This document shows positions 41,966 to 51,016 of a stretch of 64,000 bases of DNA, piece after piece. Source of the stretch: Caballeronia megalochromosomata (lineage in GTDB: Bacteria > Pseudomonadota > Gammaproteobacteria > Burkholderiales > Burkholderiaceae). The number at the start of each line of letters is the position of its first letter. Position 1 is the first letter of the stretch. A program made the position numbers and the translations under genes. Below the pieces are notes generated by a model. The model saw only the letters and a list, made by a program, of their open reading frames with translations. It was not told the origin of the DNA and ran no database searches. The stretch spans positions 1 to 64,000 of the forward strand of contig LRBF01000230.1 of NCBI GenBank assembly GCA_001580565.1, given 5' to 3'.

Positions 41966-43947
41966 GATGCGGCTCCCGCTTGCGACGGCCCGGCGTTGTC
42001 GTCGCGCTGGCCCAGTTCGCGCTGTGGCCACAGCCACACGACGATGGCCGCTGTGCAACCCAGCAAGCCCAGCCCCGCGAGCCACCAGACGCTCAGCGCA
42101 AGCCCGGTGAAGAACACGAGCGATGCGACGCCAAGCCAGAAGGGCGCATAGGAGTCCTCGGGCATCTTGAGGATGACGTCGGGCTCGCCGTCGAGCACGG
42201 TGGTGCCGAGCGCTTCGCGTCCGTCGTTGAGCAGATAGCCGTACGAGAGGTGCGAGCGTGTCTTCCCGGCGATGCGTTCCTCCCACAGCGGATGACGGCT
42301 CGCGATACGTGGCGCGACCGCGAAGTTATAGGGCGGTGGCGGTGAAGCCGTGGACCATTCGAGCGTCGGCGCGTCCCATGGATTGTCGCCCGCAACTGGA
42401 CCCCGGCGCAGGCTGTACGCGAGATCGACCATGAAGATCAGCACGCCCAGCGCGAATACGAACGCGCCGATCGACGTCACCATGTTCACCGTGTTCCAGC
42501 CCATGTCCGGCGCATAGGTGTAGATGCGCCGCGGCATGCCGAGCAGTCCCGCGATGTGCATCGGGAAGAATGCAACGTTGAAGCCCACGAACAGGATCCA
42601 GAAGCCGATGCGCCCGATACGCTCGCTCATCATTCGGCCGGTGAACTTCGGGAACCAGAAATAGATGCCGCCGATCACAGGAAACACGTTGATGCCGAGC
42701 AGGACGTAATGCAGATGCGCGACGACGAAGTACGTGTCCGTAAGCTGCCAGTCGAGTGGCACGGCAGCCGTCAGCACGCCCGAGAGGCCGCCGATCACGA
42801 ACAGGAACACGAAGCCCGCGAAGTACAGGAAGGGCACACGGAACACGGGACGTCCGGTCCAGATGGTCGCGATCCACGCGAAGGTCGCTACCGCGCTCGG
42901 AATCGCGATGACCATGCTCGCCGCGCCGAAGAACGACAGCGCGAGCGCCGGGATGCCTGTGGCGAACATATGGTGAATCCACACGACAAAGCCGACCACC
43001 ATCGTCGCGACGGTGGACAGCGCCACGGGCAGATAGCCGACGAGCGGCCTGCGGCAAAACACCGGCAGCGCGTCGGAGACGATGCCCATGGCGGGCAGCA
43101 CTACCGCATAGACCCACGGATGCGCAAAGATCCAGAACAAGTGCTGCCAGAGCAGCGCGCGGCCACCGTTGACCACGTCGAAGAAATGCGTGCCGATGCG
43201 CCGGTCGAGCCATAGCAGCAAGAACGCGAGACTCACCGATGGCACTGCGAGCAGATTCGCGCCCGACGCGGTCAGCGTGCCCCACACGAGCACCGGCACA
43301 CGATCGACCGACATGCCCGGCGCGCGCATCCGCAGGAAGGTGACGACGAAATTCATCGAGCCAACCGTCGTCGAAATGCCGAGCAGCACCATGCCGAGCG
43401 CGTAGATGTCGATGTTCGGGCCGGTATTGTAGGTAAGCCCCGCGAGCGGAGCGTAGTTGAACCAACCCGCGTTGGGCGCTTCGCCGAATGGAAAGCTCGC
43501 GTAAAGAAAGAAGCCCGCGAATAGAAAGATCCAGTACGACAGCGCATTCAGGCGCGGAAACGCCATGTCGCGCGCGCCGAGGATCAGTGGCCACAGATAG
43601 TTCGAGAAGCCGGAAAGCACGGGCAGCGCGTAGAGAAAGATCATCGTGACGCCGTGCATCGTAAAGAGCTGGTTGTACTGCTCGGGCGAGAGCACATGCG
43701 CGTCGGGGCGCGCCAGTTGCACGCGCATGATGAGCGCCTCGATGCCGCCTGCGATCAGGAACGCGAACGCAGTGACGAGATAGCGCAGGCCGATGCGCTT
43801 GTGATCGACCGTGGAAAGCCAGCCGCGCCAGCCGGGCGGCGTCTCCCAGAGATCGCGCAGCTTGCGTTCCTCCTCGCTGCCGGGTTCGATGCGACCGAGC
43901 GTGAGCGTGCGTCGTGGTGGGGCAGGCGAAGCTGCGTGCTCGGTCAT
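41962..43947 (-). CDS. ctaD: cytochrome c oxidase subunit I (haem-copper oxidase), atypical channel residues
   Basis: 661 residues, starting at ATG 43947 (overlap with subunit II). Metal ligands are intact: low-spin haem His in FTMHGVTMIF, CuB His-Tyr pair in AHPWVYAVVLP, CuB His-His in VWIHHMFATG, haem His residues in VVAHLHYVLLG. Two usual proton-channel residues are changed: the Glu of HPEVY is Trp (HPWVY, without the YS pair of A2 enzymes), and the K-channel Lys of IPTGxK is Ala (IPSAVATFAW). The D-channel entrance Asp is kept (GARDMAFPRLN). Pairs with the CuA-cytochrome c subunit II upstream as a caa3-type oxidase. Confidence 0.93.
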   Translation of the reverse strand: MTEHAASPAPPRRTLTLGRIEPGSEEERKLRDLWETPPGWRGWLSTVDHKRIGLRYLVTAFAFLIAGGIEALIMRVQLARPDAHVLSPEQYNQLFTMHGVTMIFLYALPVLSGFSNYLWPLILGARDMAFPRLNALSYWIFLFAGFFLYASFPFGEAPNAGWFNYAPLAGLTYNTGPNIDIYALGMVLLGISTTVGSMNFVVTFLRMRAPGMSVDRVPVLVWGTLTASGANLLAVPSVSLAFLLLWLDRRIGTHFFDVVNGGRALLWQHLFWIFAHPWVYAVVLPAMGIVSDALPVFCRRPLVGYLPVALSTVATMVVGFVVWIHHMFATGIPALALSFFGAASMVIAIPSAVATFAWIATIWTGRPVFRVPFLYFAGFVFLFVIGGLSGVLTAAVPLDWQLTDTYFVVAHLHYVLLGINVFPVIGGIYFWFPKFTGRMMSERIGRIGFWILFVGFNVAFFPMHIAGLLGMPRRIYTYAPDMGWNTVNMVTSIGAFVFALGVLIFMVDLAYSLRRGPVAGDNPWDAPTLEWSTASPPPPYNFAVAPRIASRHPLWEERIAGKTRSHLSYGYLLNDGREALGTTVLDGEPDVILKMPEDSYAPFWLGVASLVFFTGLALSVWWLAGLGLLGCTAAIVVWLWPQRELGQRDDNAGPSQAGAAS

Positions 43948-45017
43948 TGCAGTGTCCGAAGGTATGCCGTCAGCGCCGCGGCATCGGTGACGGAAAGTTC
44001 GATCGACGGCATCAGCGAATCCGGCTTGATGCGTTGCGCGTGTTGTATCCAGTCGAGCTGGTTCTGCGACGTGTTGGGCAGCGTGCCGGCAGCAATGAGC
44101 CGGCGCGAATTCAAGTGCGTGAGATCGGGCGCCTGCCGGCCGTCGGCATCGGTGCCGCGAATGGCGTGACAGCCCGCGCAGCGCTCCTTGAACAGCTCGG
44201 CGCCTTCGTGCAGGCCGGCGGCGCTCGCAGGTGCGTACGGCTTCGCTTGCGACGCGTACCAGGCATCGAACTGTGCGCGCGGCTCGGCGATCACTTCGAA
44301 GGCCATATGCGCGTGCTGCGCGCCGCAGAACTGCGAACACTGACCGCGATAGACGCCTGCGCGATCCGCCTGAATCCACTGCTCATTGACGACACCAGGG
44401 ATCGTCTGCGTCTTGCCGGCCAGACGCGGCACCCAGAACGCATGAATGACATCCGCGCTTTTGAGTTCGATCTTCACCGGCTCGCCGACGGGTATGTGAA
44501 TCTCGTTCGCGGTCGTCACCGCTGGCGTACCCTGGTAGTCGATCTTCCACCACCAGTCGTATGCCGTGACCGTGATGGTCAGCGCGGGCCGACGCGCGGG
44601 CGACGCGACGGATTCGAGCGTCACGAGCACATAGGCGAGCACGGCGAACAGCGCCACTGACGAAACCGCGGTGCCGATCCACACCCAGTGCATTCCACCG
44701 CCTTCGGCGTGGACATATCGCGCATCGCGCTCCGCGGGCGACCGTGGGCGCACGATCGCGCCAATCAGCAGGACGGCGATGATCAGCGCGACGACACCGG
44801 CGAGTGCCGCAAGCGTCCAGCCGAGAAGCATGGTCGGCTTCGCGGCGGGACCATCGGCGTGAAGAAAATAATTGAGTGGCGCGTCTGCACTGACGATCGC
44901 AGGACGGACCGTCAACATCAGTCCGAGCGCGGCATGCGAGCAGTTGCCGCACTGGCGCTGAAAACCCGTTTCGAACTCCTCGGCGATGCTGGGCGCCTGG
45001 CGTCGGGTACGCAGCAT
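43944..45017 (-). CDS. ctaC: cytochrome c oxidase subunit II with fused cytochrome c domain (caa3 type)
   Basis: 357 residues. Two TM helices (WTLAALAGVVALIIAVLLIGAIV, WIGTAVSSVALFAVLAYVLV), then the CuA cupredoxin domain with ligands His (ADVIHAFWVP) and CSQFCGAQHAHM (Cys, Cys, His, Met; Gln in place of the backbone-binding Glu). The aromatic YDWWWKIDY stretch for electron entry is present. A C-terminal mono-haem cytochrome c domain follows (CAGCH near 283, Met ligand likely in PDSLMPSIEL). It accepts electrons from periplasmic cytochromes. The gene starts 6 bp after the ThDP enzyme gene, so both are probably cotranscribed. Confidence 0.93.
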   Translation of the reverse strand: MLRTRRQAPSIAEEFETGFQRQCGNCSHAALGLMLTVRPAIVSADAPLNYFLHADGPAAKPTMLLGWTLAALAGVVALIIAVLLIGAIVRPRSPAERDARYVHAEGGGMHWVWIGTAVSSVALFAVLAYVLVTLESVASPARRPALTITVTAYDWWWKIDYQGTPAVTTANEIHIPVGEPVKIELKSADVIHAFWVPRLAGKTQTIPGVVNEQWIQADRAGVYRGQCSQFCGAQHAHMAFEVIAEPRAQFDAWYASQAKPYAPASAAGLHEGAELFKERCAGCHAIRGTDADGRQAPDLTHLNSRRLIAAGTLPNTSQNQLDWIQHAQRIKPDSLMPSIELSVTDAAALTAYLRTLQ

Positions 45018-45023
45018 GGTGCG

Positions 45024-46820
45024 TTACTTGTCCTTGTGTCCGGGCAGCACGGCACTCAGCACCTGCCGCGCTGTGTCGACGATCACGTTGCCCTGGCTCG
45101 GATCGCCCTTCATCAGCGTGGTCGCGAAGGCCTTTGCCTGTTGCAGCGTGATATGCGGCGGCAGTGGCGGCACATTCGGGTCGGCCTTCACCTCGATCAC
45201 GACAGGACGGTCCGATGCAAACGCCTCGTCCCACACGGCTGCCATGCGCTCGGCATCGTCGACATAAAGACCTTTCAGGCCGATCAATTCCGCGAACTTG
45301 TGATACGGCACGGACGGAATATCCTGCGAGGCCTCGAACTTCGGATCGCCCTCCATCACGCGCTGTTCCCACGTGACCTGATTCAGATCCTGGTTGTTCA
45401 GCACCATGCAGATCCACTGCGGACTGGACCATTGCTTCCAGTACTTCGCGACGGTGATGAGTTCGGCCATGTTGTTCATCTGCATGGCGCCATCGCCGAC
45501 GAGCGCGACGACGGGACGTTCCGGATGCGCGAACTTCGCCGCGATTGCGTAGGGCACGGCCGCGCCCATCGACGCAAGCCCGCCCGAAAGCGAGCACATC
45601 ATGCCGCGCTTCACCTTCAGATCGCGCGCGTACCAGTTCGCGCACGATCCAGAATCGCTCGTGACGATGGCGTTCGCGGGCACGCGCGGTGACAGTTCCC
45701 ACACGGTGCGCTGCGGATTCACGCCACCTTTTGCGGGTTCGAGCGCGCGCTTTTCCAGCGTCTTCCACCACTCGCCCAGCCAGCCTTCGATGTCCTTGCG
45801 CCATGCGAAATCGGTCTTCGCTTGCAGCAGCGGCAACAGGGCGCGCAAGGTTTCGGCGCTATCGCCGACGAGATTCACTTCCATCGGATAACGGATGGAA
45901 AGCATGTCGGCCTTGATGTCGATCTGCACGCCGCGCGCTGCGCCTTCCTTCGGCAGGAACTCCGAGTAGGGAAAGCCCGAGCCGATCATGAGCAGCGTGT
46001 CGCATCCGTTCATCAGCTTGTAGCTCGGCTCGGTACCGAGCAGACCGATGGAGCCGGTGACGTAGGGCAGGTCGTCGGGCAACGCGGCCTTGCCGAGCAG
46101 CGCCTTAGCCACGCCCGCGCCGAGCTTTTCGGCAACCGCCATGACCTCGTCGGTGGCCCCGAGCGCGCCCGCGCCGACGAGAATCGCCACCTTCTTGCCG
46201 GCGTTGAGCACATCGGCGGCGCGTTGCAGATCGTCAGGATAGGGCACCGTCTTCGGCGCGCGGTAGCCGACGCCGGAATGCAGCGTGCCGTGCTTGCGCG
46301 CGGGAGCCTCGTAGTCGAGGTCCTGCAGATCGTTTGGCAACACGAGCGCGGTCACCTTTCGTTCCGAAAGCGCGATCCGCACCGCGCGATCGACGAGATG
46401 GCGGATCTGCGACGGCACGCTCGCCTGCTGCACGAAGGCGCCGGCGACGTCCTTGAACAGCGCGGGAAGATCGACCTCCTGTTGGTAGTGGCCGCCCAAT
46501 GCCGCGCGCGCTTGCTGACCCACGATGGCAAGCACCGGCATGTGATCGAGGCGCGCATCGTAGAGACCGGTGACGAGATGCGCGGCGCCCGGCCCCGACG
46601 TCGCGATGCACACGGCCAGTTCGCCGGTGAACTTCGCATGCGCGGAGGCCATGAATGCCGCCATTTCCTCGTGCCGCGCCTGAATGAACTCGATCTTGCC
46701 TTTCGCACGATTCAGCGCGCCGAAGACGCCGTTGATGCCATCGCCCGGATAGCCGTAGATGCGACGCACGCCCCAGGCGTGAAGACGGTCAACCAGAAAA
46801 TCGCCGACAGTAGTGGACAT
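45024..46820 (-). CDS. ThDP-dependent enzyme, pyruvate oxidase-like
   Basis: 598 residues of the PoxB/acetolactate-synthase fold: activating Glu in QARHEEMAAFMASAHAKF, FAD/central domain (KKVAILVGAGALGATDEV), and the ThDP-Mg motif GDGAMQMNNMAELITVAKYW ending in WICMVLNNQDLNQVTWEQR. Probable activity is decarboxylation of pyruvate or another 2-oxoacid with electrons passed to FAD and on to quinone. A GGAGG lies 7 bases before the ATG. It is the first gene of the leftward train containing the caa3 oxidase, suggesting that its electrons feed that chain. Cytoplasmic, unlike its relative at 47603. Confidence 0.88.
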   Translation of the reverse strand: MSTTVGDFLVDRLHAWGVRRIYGYPGDGINGVFGALNRAKGKIEFIQARHEEMAAFMASAHAKFTGELAVCIATSGPGAAHLVTGLYDARLDHMPVLAIVGQQARAALGGHYQQEVDLPALFKDVAGAFVQQASVPSQIRHLVDRAVRIALSERKVTALVLPNDLQDLDYEAPARKHGTLHSGVGYRAPKTVPYPDDLQRAADVLNAGKKVAILVGAGALGATDEVMAVAEKLGAGVAKALLGKAALPDDLPYVTGSIGLLGTEPSYKLMNGCDTLLMIGSGFPYSEFLPKEGAARGVQIDIKADMLSIRYPMEVNLVGDSAETLRALLPLLQAKTDFAWRKDIEGWLGEWWKTLEKRALEPAKGGVNPQRTVWELSPRVPANAIVTSDSGSCANWYARDLKVKRGMMCSLSGGLASMGAAVPYAIAAKFAHPERPVVALVGDGAMQMNNMAELITVAKYWKQWSSPQWICMVLNNQDLNQVTWEQRVMEGDPKFEASQDIPSVPYHKFAELIGLKGLYVDDAERMAAVWDEAFASDRPVVIEVKADPNVPPLPPHITLQQAKAFATTLMKGDPSQGNVIVDTARQVLSAVLPGHKDK

Positions 46821-46984
46821 AGGGAGACCTCCGTGAAGCGATTCACGTTGGAGCGCAGGAAGGGGCGCGCTTCATGAATGGCTGATAGATCGCTGAGCGT
46901 GCGGGTGGACGCACCAGGTCGCCGCAAAGTACATGCCGCTTGCCGTCGCGACGGATCATCCCGGCGCACGCCGTTCTCCAAAGG

Positions 46985-47014
46985 TTGAAAATATATCGCT
47001 TTGTGATGTATTTT
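46985..47014 (+). promoter_or_regulatory. AT-rich divergent promoter region, with a sigma-70-like pair
   Basis: TTGAAA (46985-46990), 18-bp spacer, TATTTT (47009-47014), directed to the small gene at 47114. The same AT-rich block is the only obvious promoter-like DNA for the leftward ThDP-oxidase train, but no clear minus-strand pair was found. The intergenic space 46821-47113 holds no gene. Confidence 0.4.
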
Positions 47015-47113
47015 TTGCGTGGCGTGGACCGGTAATTACACCGCATGTCGTTGGACAAAATGGGTACGCCACGTGCGTGCCCGGTTGGATCACGTTCAAA
47101 TCCGGGAGCGGAC

Positions 47114-47407
47114 ATGGATATCGATACTACCGAGTGGTTCCCATTGGACCGTTGCGCGCCTGTCCGCGAAGGCTGGTACGAAGTCAGGCTCAAGAATGGA
47201 GACACGGCCTTTGCGCGCTTTGTCGACGAGCATTGGACCGAGCAGCCCGTGCTCGTTTTCACGCACTGGCGTGGCCTGAGCGCGGATCCGGGCGCCTCGC
47301 CGGACACCGAGCACATCGACGCGCAGGCCGCCGCCGCCCAAGGCGTTAGGGCAGTGTGGAACGCGTTCTTTCCCGCGATGGAGGAAACACATCAAGCAAA
47401 GGAATGA
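47114..47407 (+). CDS. small hypothetical protein
   Basis: 97 residues from ATG 47114 with GGGAG 5-6 bases upstream. Acidic, soluble, tryptophan-rich (MDIDTTEWFPLDRCAPVREGWYEVRLKNGDTAFARFVDEHW, then VFTHWRGLSADPG). The alternating hydrophobic pattern of the first 50 residues suggests a small beta-sheet domain. Family not recognised. It lies between the divergent ThDP operon and the Tat-type ThDP gene. Confidence 0.65.
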   Translation: MDIDTTEWFPLDRCAPVREGWYEVRLKNGDTAFARFVDEHWTEQPVLVFTHWRGLSADPGASPDTEHIDAQAAAAQGVRAVWNAFFPAMEETHQAKE

Positions 47408-47602
47408 TGAGACTTACGACGACTGCATTCTTGCGTCCGGCTGACAGGGCGCCGCAGCGTCCTGCGTCGCCGCGCGTACCACTGCAGCAAGGTGAAATGT
47501 AAGGCGAGCGGCTTGCTTCCCGACGAGCAGGGCGGCTGTCCAGCCGACGAAACCGCCTCACCACAGCAGCAAACCGTGTCGGCTTCTGCGGCGGAGCCGA
47601 CC

Positions 47603-49489
47603 ATGGATTCATTCGCTTCTGATCCGGACAAGCGCGGACAGCCGCCGTTTCAAAGTGGCGATGTATCGACAAGCGACGCCCCCCGCTCTGCTCAACGTCG
47701 TTCGATTCTGAGCGCGGCGGCACTCGGCGGCGCGAGCATGCTCGCGAGCCGTCTCACATCCGCGCAGGCGCAGCCTACGTCGACCTTTCACGGTCAGCCG
47801 CCGAACCGGAATCGTCAGCCGCAATTCGACCCGGCGAGCGACGCAACGACGTCCGACATCATCGTGGAGACGTTGCTGACCTGGGATGTCGATCACATCT
47901 TCGGCATCGTGGGCGACGGCATCAATCCATTGATCGAAGCGTTGCGCAGACATCAGGACCGAATCCGCTTCATCGGCGTTCGCCACGAGGAGGCGGCCGC
48001 GTTCATGGCCTCCGGCTGGGCTAAAGCGACAGGTCGGCTCGGCGTGTGCATCGCAACGACCGGACCGGGTGCCGTGCATCTGATGAACGGCCTTTACGAT
48101 GCCCATATGGATGGCGCGCCAGTTCTCGCCATCACGGGTCTCACTTTTCACGACCTGCTCGGCACGCGCTTTCAGCAGGGCGTGCAGACAACCGCGCTGA
48201 TGGCGGATGTCGCGCTGTATAACGTCGCCGTGACAGGGCCTCGTCATGCGTTGACCGTGACCGACATTGCATGCCGTCACGCGCTCGGCAACCGAGGGGT
48301 CGCGCATCTCACGATCCCCAAGGACGTTCAGTTACAACGACTCGCGGATGACAAGCCTTCCACCGAAAATCATGGCGTGCGCACGTCCACGGCGTGGAGC
48401 CAGCCGGCGGCGGCGCCTTCGCCCGATGATCTGCGTGCCGCGGCGGACGTGATCAACGCGGGTCATCGCGTCGCGATCATGGCCGGGCAGGGCGTACTCG
48501 GCGCAACGGACGAATTGCGGCAACTGGCTGAACTGCTGAACGCGCCTGTGGCGAAATCGTTGCTCGGGCGTGCGGTCATGCCCGATGACTCGCCATATTC
48601 GACGGGCGGTATCGGTCACCTCGGAACGCTGCCGTCCGAAGAGGCGATGCATCGCTGCGACACCTGTCTGATCATCGGCACGACGATGCCATGGATCGAT
48701 TCCTATCCGCAGCCGGGTGCGGCACGCGGCGTCCAGATCGACACGAAGGCGGACCGCATCGGCTTGCGGTTTCCGGTCGAGGTTGGACTGGTCGGCGACA
48801 CGCGGCAAACGCTGCGCGCTCTCCTGCCGATGCTGCGTCCGAAAGACCCCGGGTTCCTTCGGGAAACGCAGGCAGGGGTCGCGCGATGGAACGCGTTGCT
48901 GGACCGCGTGGCTGCCGTCGAACGAGCGCCGCTCAGGCCGCAGTCGGTGATCTGCGCGATCAGCGATGCCCTGGCTCCCGATGCGCTCATCTGCCTCGAT
49001 TGCGGCGCGAACACGCATTTCGCGGCGCGGTTTCTGACGATACGCTCGGGCCAGCAACTGGTCGCAACGGGCATGCTCGCCACCATGGCGCCCGGTCTGC
49101 CCTTCGCGATTGCCGCGCAACTGGCCTATCCGAAGCGTCAGGTGGTGGCGATCGTCGGGGACGGCGGCTTCGCGATGCTGATGGCGGAACTCTCGACCGC
49201 AGTCCGATACGGCTTGCCCGTCAAGATCGTCGTGCTGCGCAACGATATGCTTGCGGAAGTGGTATTCGAGCAAAAGGAGCTTGGCAATCCGCCTTACGGT
49301 TGCGAGCTGGGCGGCATCGATTTCGCACAGGTGGCGATCGCGTGCGGCGCGGACGGCTTTCGCTGCGCGCAACCGCACGAGCTGAGGCCGTCCATCGCGT
49401 CGCTGCTCGGATCGTCGAAGGCGGCGGTGCTCGAAGCGCGCGTCGATCCTGCCGAGCCCGTAACCACACCGGAAAAGCTGACGGTCTGA
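47603..49489 (+). CDS. ThDP-dependent enzyme with predicted Tat signal
   Basis: 628 residues from ATG 47603 (GGAG 6 bases upstream); ATG 47492 would add 37 unremarkable residues. Around residue 31 a twin-arginine segment (SAQRRSILSAAALGGASMLASRLTSAQA) with an A-x-A-like cleavage site suggests export of the folded, cofactor-loaded enzyme. The rest is a full acetolactate-synthase/pyruvate-oxidase fold: VRHEEAAAFMASGWAKATG with the activating Glu, GQGVLGATDELRQLAELL, and GDGGFAMLMAELSTAVRYG. The ThDP metal motif ends LRND where relatives have LNNQ. Substrate unknown. A Tat-exported ThDP decarboxylase/oxidase is unusual; the NRAMP gene follows. Confidence 0.8.
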   Translation: MDSFASDPDKRGQPPFQSGDVSTSDAPRSAQRRSILSAAALGGASMLASRLTSAQAQPTSTFHGQPPNRNRQPQFDPASDATTSDIIVETLLTWDVDHIFGIVGDGINPLIEALRRHQDRIRFIGVRHEEAAAFMASGWAKATGRLGVCIATTGPGAVHLMNGLYDAHMDGAPVLAITGLTFHDLLGTRFQQGVQTTALMADVALYNVAVTGPRHALTVTDIACRHALGNRGVAHLTIPKDVQLQRLADDKPSTENHGVRTSTAWSQPAAAPSPDDLRAAADVINAGHRVAIMAGQGVLGATDELRQLAELLNAPVAKSLLGRAVMPDDSPYSTGGIGHLGTLPSEEAMHRCDTCLIIGTTMPWIDSYPQPGAARGVQIDTKADRIGLRFPVEVGLVGDTRQTLRALLPMLRPKDPGFLRETQAGVARWNALLDRVAAVERAPLRPQSVICAISDALAPDALICLDCGANTHFAARFLTIRSGQQLVATGMLATMAPGLPFAIAAQLAYPKRQVVAIVGDGGFAMLMAELSTAVRYGLPVKIVVLRNDMLAEVVFEQKELGNPPYGCELGGIDFAQVAIACGADGFRCAQPHELRPSIASLLGSSKAAVLEARVDPAEPVTTPEKLTV

Positions 49490-49544
49490 CCGGTGCGGTG
49501 ATCATAGCGGATCGTGCCTCGCACCCGGGACGCGGAGAAATGGA

Positions 49545-50885
49545 ATGTTTTGTGCGTCAAGCACGGCTATCTTCTCGCCGAGTCTCCGGATGCGCTTTCG
49601 AAGAAACAAGCAGACGAACGAAAGCAGCACGCCCGGGGCCGCGCGTCGTGCGCATTCGTGGGCGGCGAACATCGGGCCGGGACTCGTCACGGTCGCCTCG
49701 GACAACGATCCGAGCGGCATCGCAACCTACACGCTCGCGGGCGCGTGGTATGGATTCGATCAGCTTTGGGTATGCGTGCTCTCGTATCCGTCGACGGTTG
49801 CGCTGCAACTCATCGCCGCGCGCGTGGCGGCAATTACCGGTTGCGGGCTCACTACGAACATGCGCGAGCACTATGCGCCGCTGTTCTTCTACTTTGCCGT
49901 TGGGCGCTTTCTTATCTCCAATACGTTCAACATCGCGGTCGATGTTCTTGCGATGGGCGTTGCGTTGCAGTTGCTTGGCGGAGGGTCGATTGCATGGCTG
50001 ACGCTCGCATCGGGCGGTGCGTCGCTCATACTGCAATGGAGTATTTCGTACGAACGTTACGCGCAAGTGCTCAAGTGGCTGACGCTCGCGATGTTTGGGT
50101 ATGTCGGGGTCGTCCTGCTCGTCGGAGTGCCATGGCAGACCGTCGCATTACGCGCCTTCGTCCCACGCGTGCAGTGGAACGAAGGTTATGTGACGATGTT
50201 GATCGCGGTGCTGGGCACGACCGTCAGTCCTTACCTGATGTTCGCGCAGGCCGAGCAGGAAGCGAAAGACGTCAGCGGGCAAAAAGGCACGCGCCTAGAA
50301 GCGCTGAACCGAAAGATGAGCGTCGTGTGTGGTGAAGTGCTGCTGAGGACCGGGCTCTCGAATGCAGTCAGCCTCTGCGTGATGATCGCGGCGGCGGCGA
50401 CACTTCACGTCATTCAACACACGCCTGTCGACCAGGTCGTGCAAATCGATCGCGTACTGGAGCCGCTCGCGAAGGGCTACGCCCGTCATGTCCTCGCGTT
50501 CGCGCTGCTTGGTTCTGCATTGCTCGCGCTTCCGCCGCTGGCGGGCTCGGCGGCGCAGGCGGTGGCGAGTTCGCTTCACTGGGAACGCGGCGAGCGGCGC
50601 GATCAAAGGATTGCGTGGCTGCTCGTCACGATCATGCTGCTTGGGATCGTTGCGGCATGGTTACTGGCCACGTGGCGCGTGGAGCCTGTCCGGGCGCTAT
50701 ATTGGAGCGCTGTTGTCAACGGCATGACCGTGACGCCGGTGCTGGTGCTGCTCGTTCTGCTCAGTTCAAAGCGTGAAGCAGTGGGCGATCTCGCTGCGCA
50801 CTGGGTGCTTCGCGCACTGAGTTGGCTGGCGACGATTGCAACGGCGGCTGTGCTGGTTGCGCACTTTGTGCTGGCGTTCGTTTGA
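49545..50885 (+). CDS. NRAMP-related transporter with atypical ion-site motifs
   Basis: 446 residues; ATG 49545 has GGAG 7 bases upstream, ATG 49590 is an alternative. About 11 hydrophobic segments with the NRAMP pattern. TM1 reads GPGLVTVASDNDPSGIATYTLAG, so DPS replaces the DPG(N) of Mn/Fe transporters, and TM6 reads GTTVSPYLMFAQAEQEA instead of the MPHN motif. Such changes are seen in NRAMP-like proteins thought to prefer other ions, including Mg2+-type NRMT proteins; selectivity here is open. It lies 55 bp after the Tat-type ThDP gene and may supply the Mg2+ or Mn2+ that ThDP enzymes need. Confidence 0.82.
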   Translation: MFCASSTAIFSPSLRMRFRRNKQTNESSTPGAARRAHSWAANIGPGLVTVASDNDPSGIATYTLAGAWYGFDQLWVCVLSYPSTVALQLIAARVAAITGCGLTTNMREHYAPLFFYFAVGRFLISNTFNIAVDVLAMGVALQLLGGGSIAWLTLASGGASLILQWSISYERYAQVLKWLTLAMFGYVGVVLLVGVPWQTVALRAFVPRVQWNEGYVTMLIAVLGTTVSPYLMFAQAEQEAKDVSGQKGTRLEALNRKMSVVCGEVLLRTGLSNAVSLCVMIAAAATLHVIQHTPVDQVVQIDRVLEPLAKGYARHVLAFALLGSALLALPPLAGSAAQAVASSLHWERGERRDQRIAWLLVTIMLLGIVAAWLLATWRVEPVRALYWSAVVNGMTVTPVLVLLVLLSSKREAVGDLAAHWVLRALSWLATIATAAVLVAHFVLAFV

Positions 50886-50924
50886 ATCCGATTGGAGGCT
50901 CGCCGAGACCCGTTATTGCCATAT

Positions 50925-50966
50925 CGTGTGACGCGTGGGCAGGCTCGAACCTTTTCGCGTCACACG
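50925..50966. terminator. 11-bp-arm hairpin between convergent operons
   Basis: Perfect arms CGTGTGACGCG (50925-50935) and CGCGTCACACG (50956-50966) with a 20-base loop, between the NRAMP-like stop and the AtzH-like stop. It probably acts as a bidirectional barrier, although no long U-run follows. Confidence 0.55.
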
Positions 50967-51016
50967 GGCATTCCGGAGAGAAGCGCCCCGGCATCTGTCA
51001 ATGGACAACACGGCGT

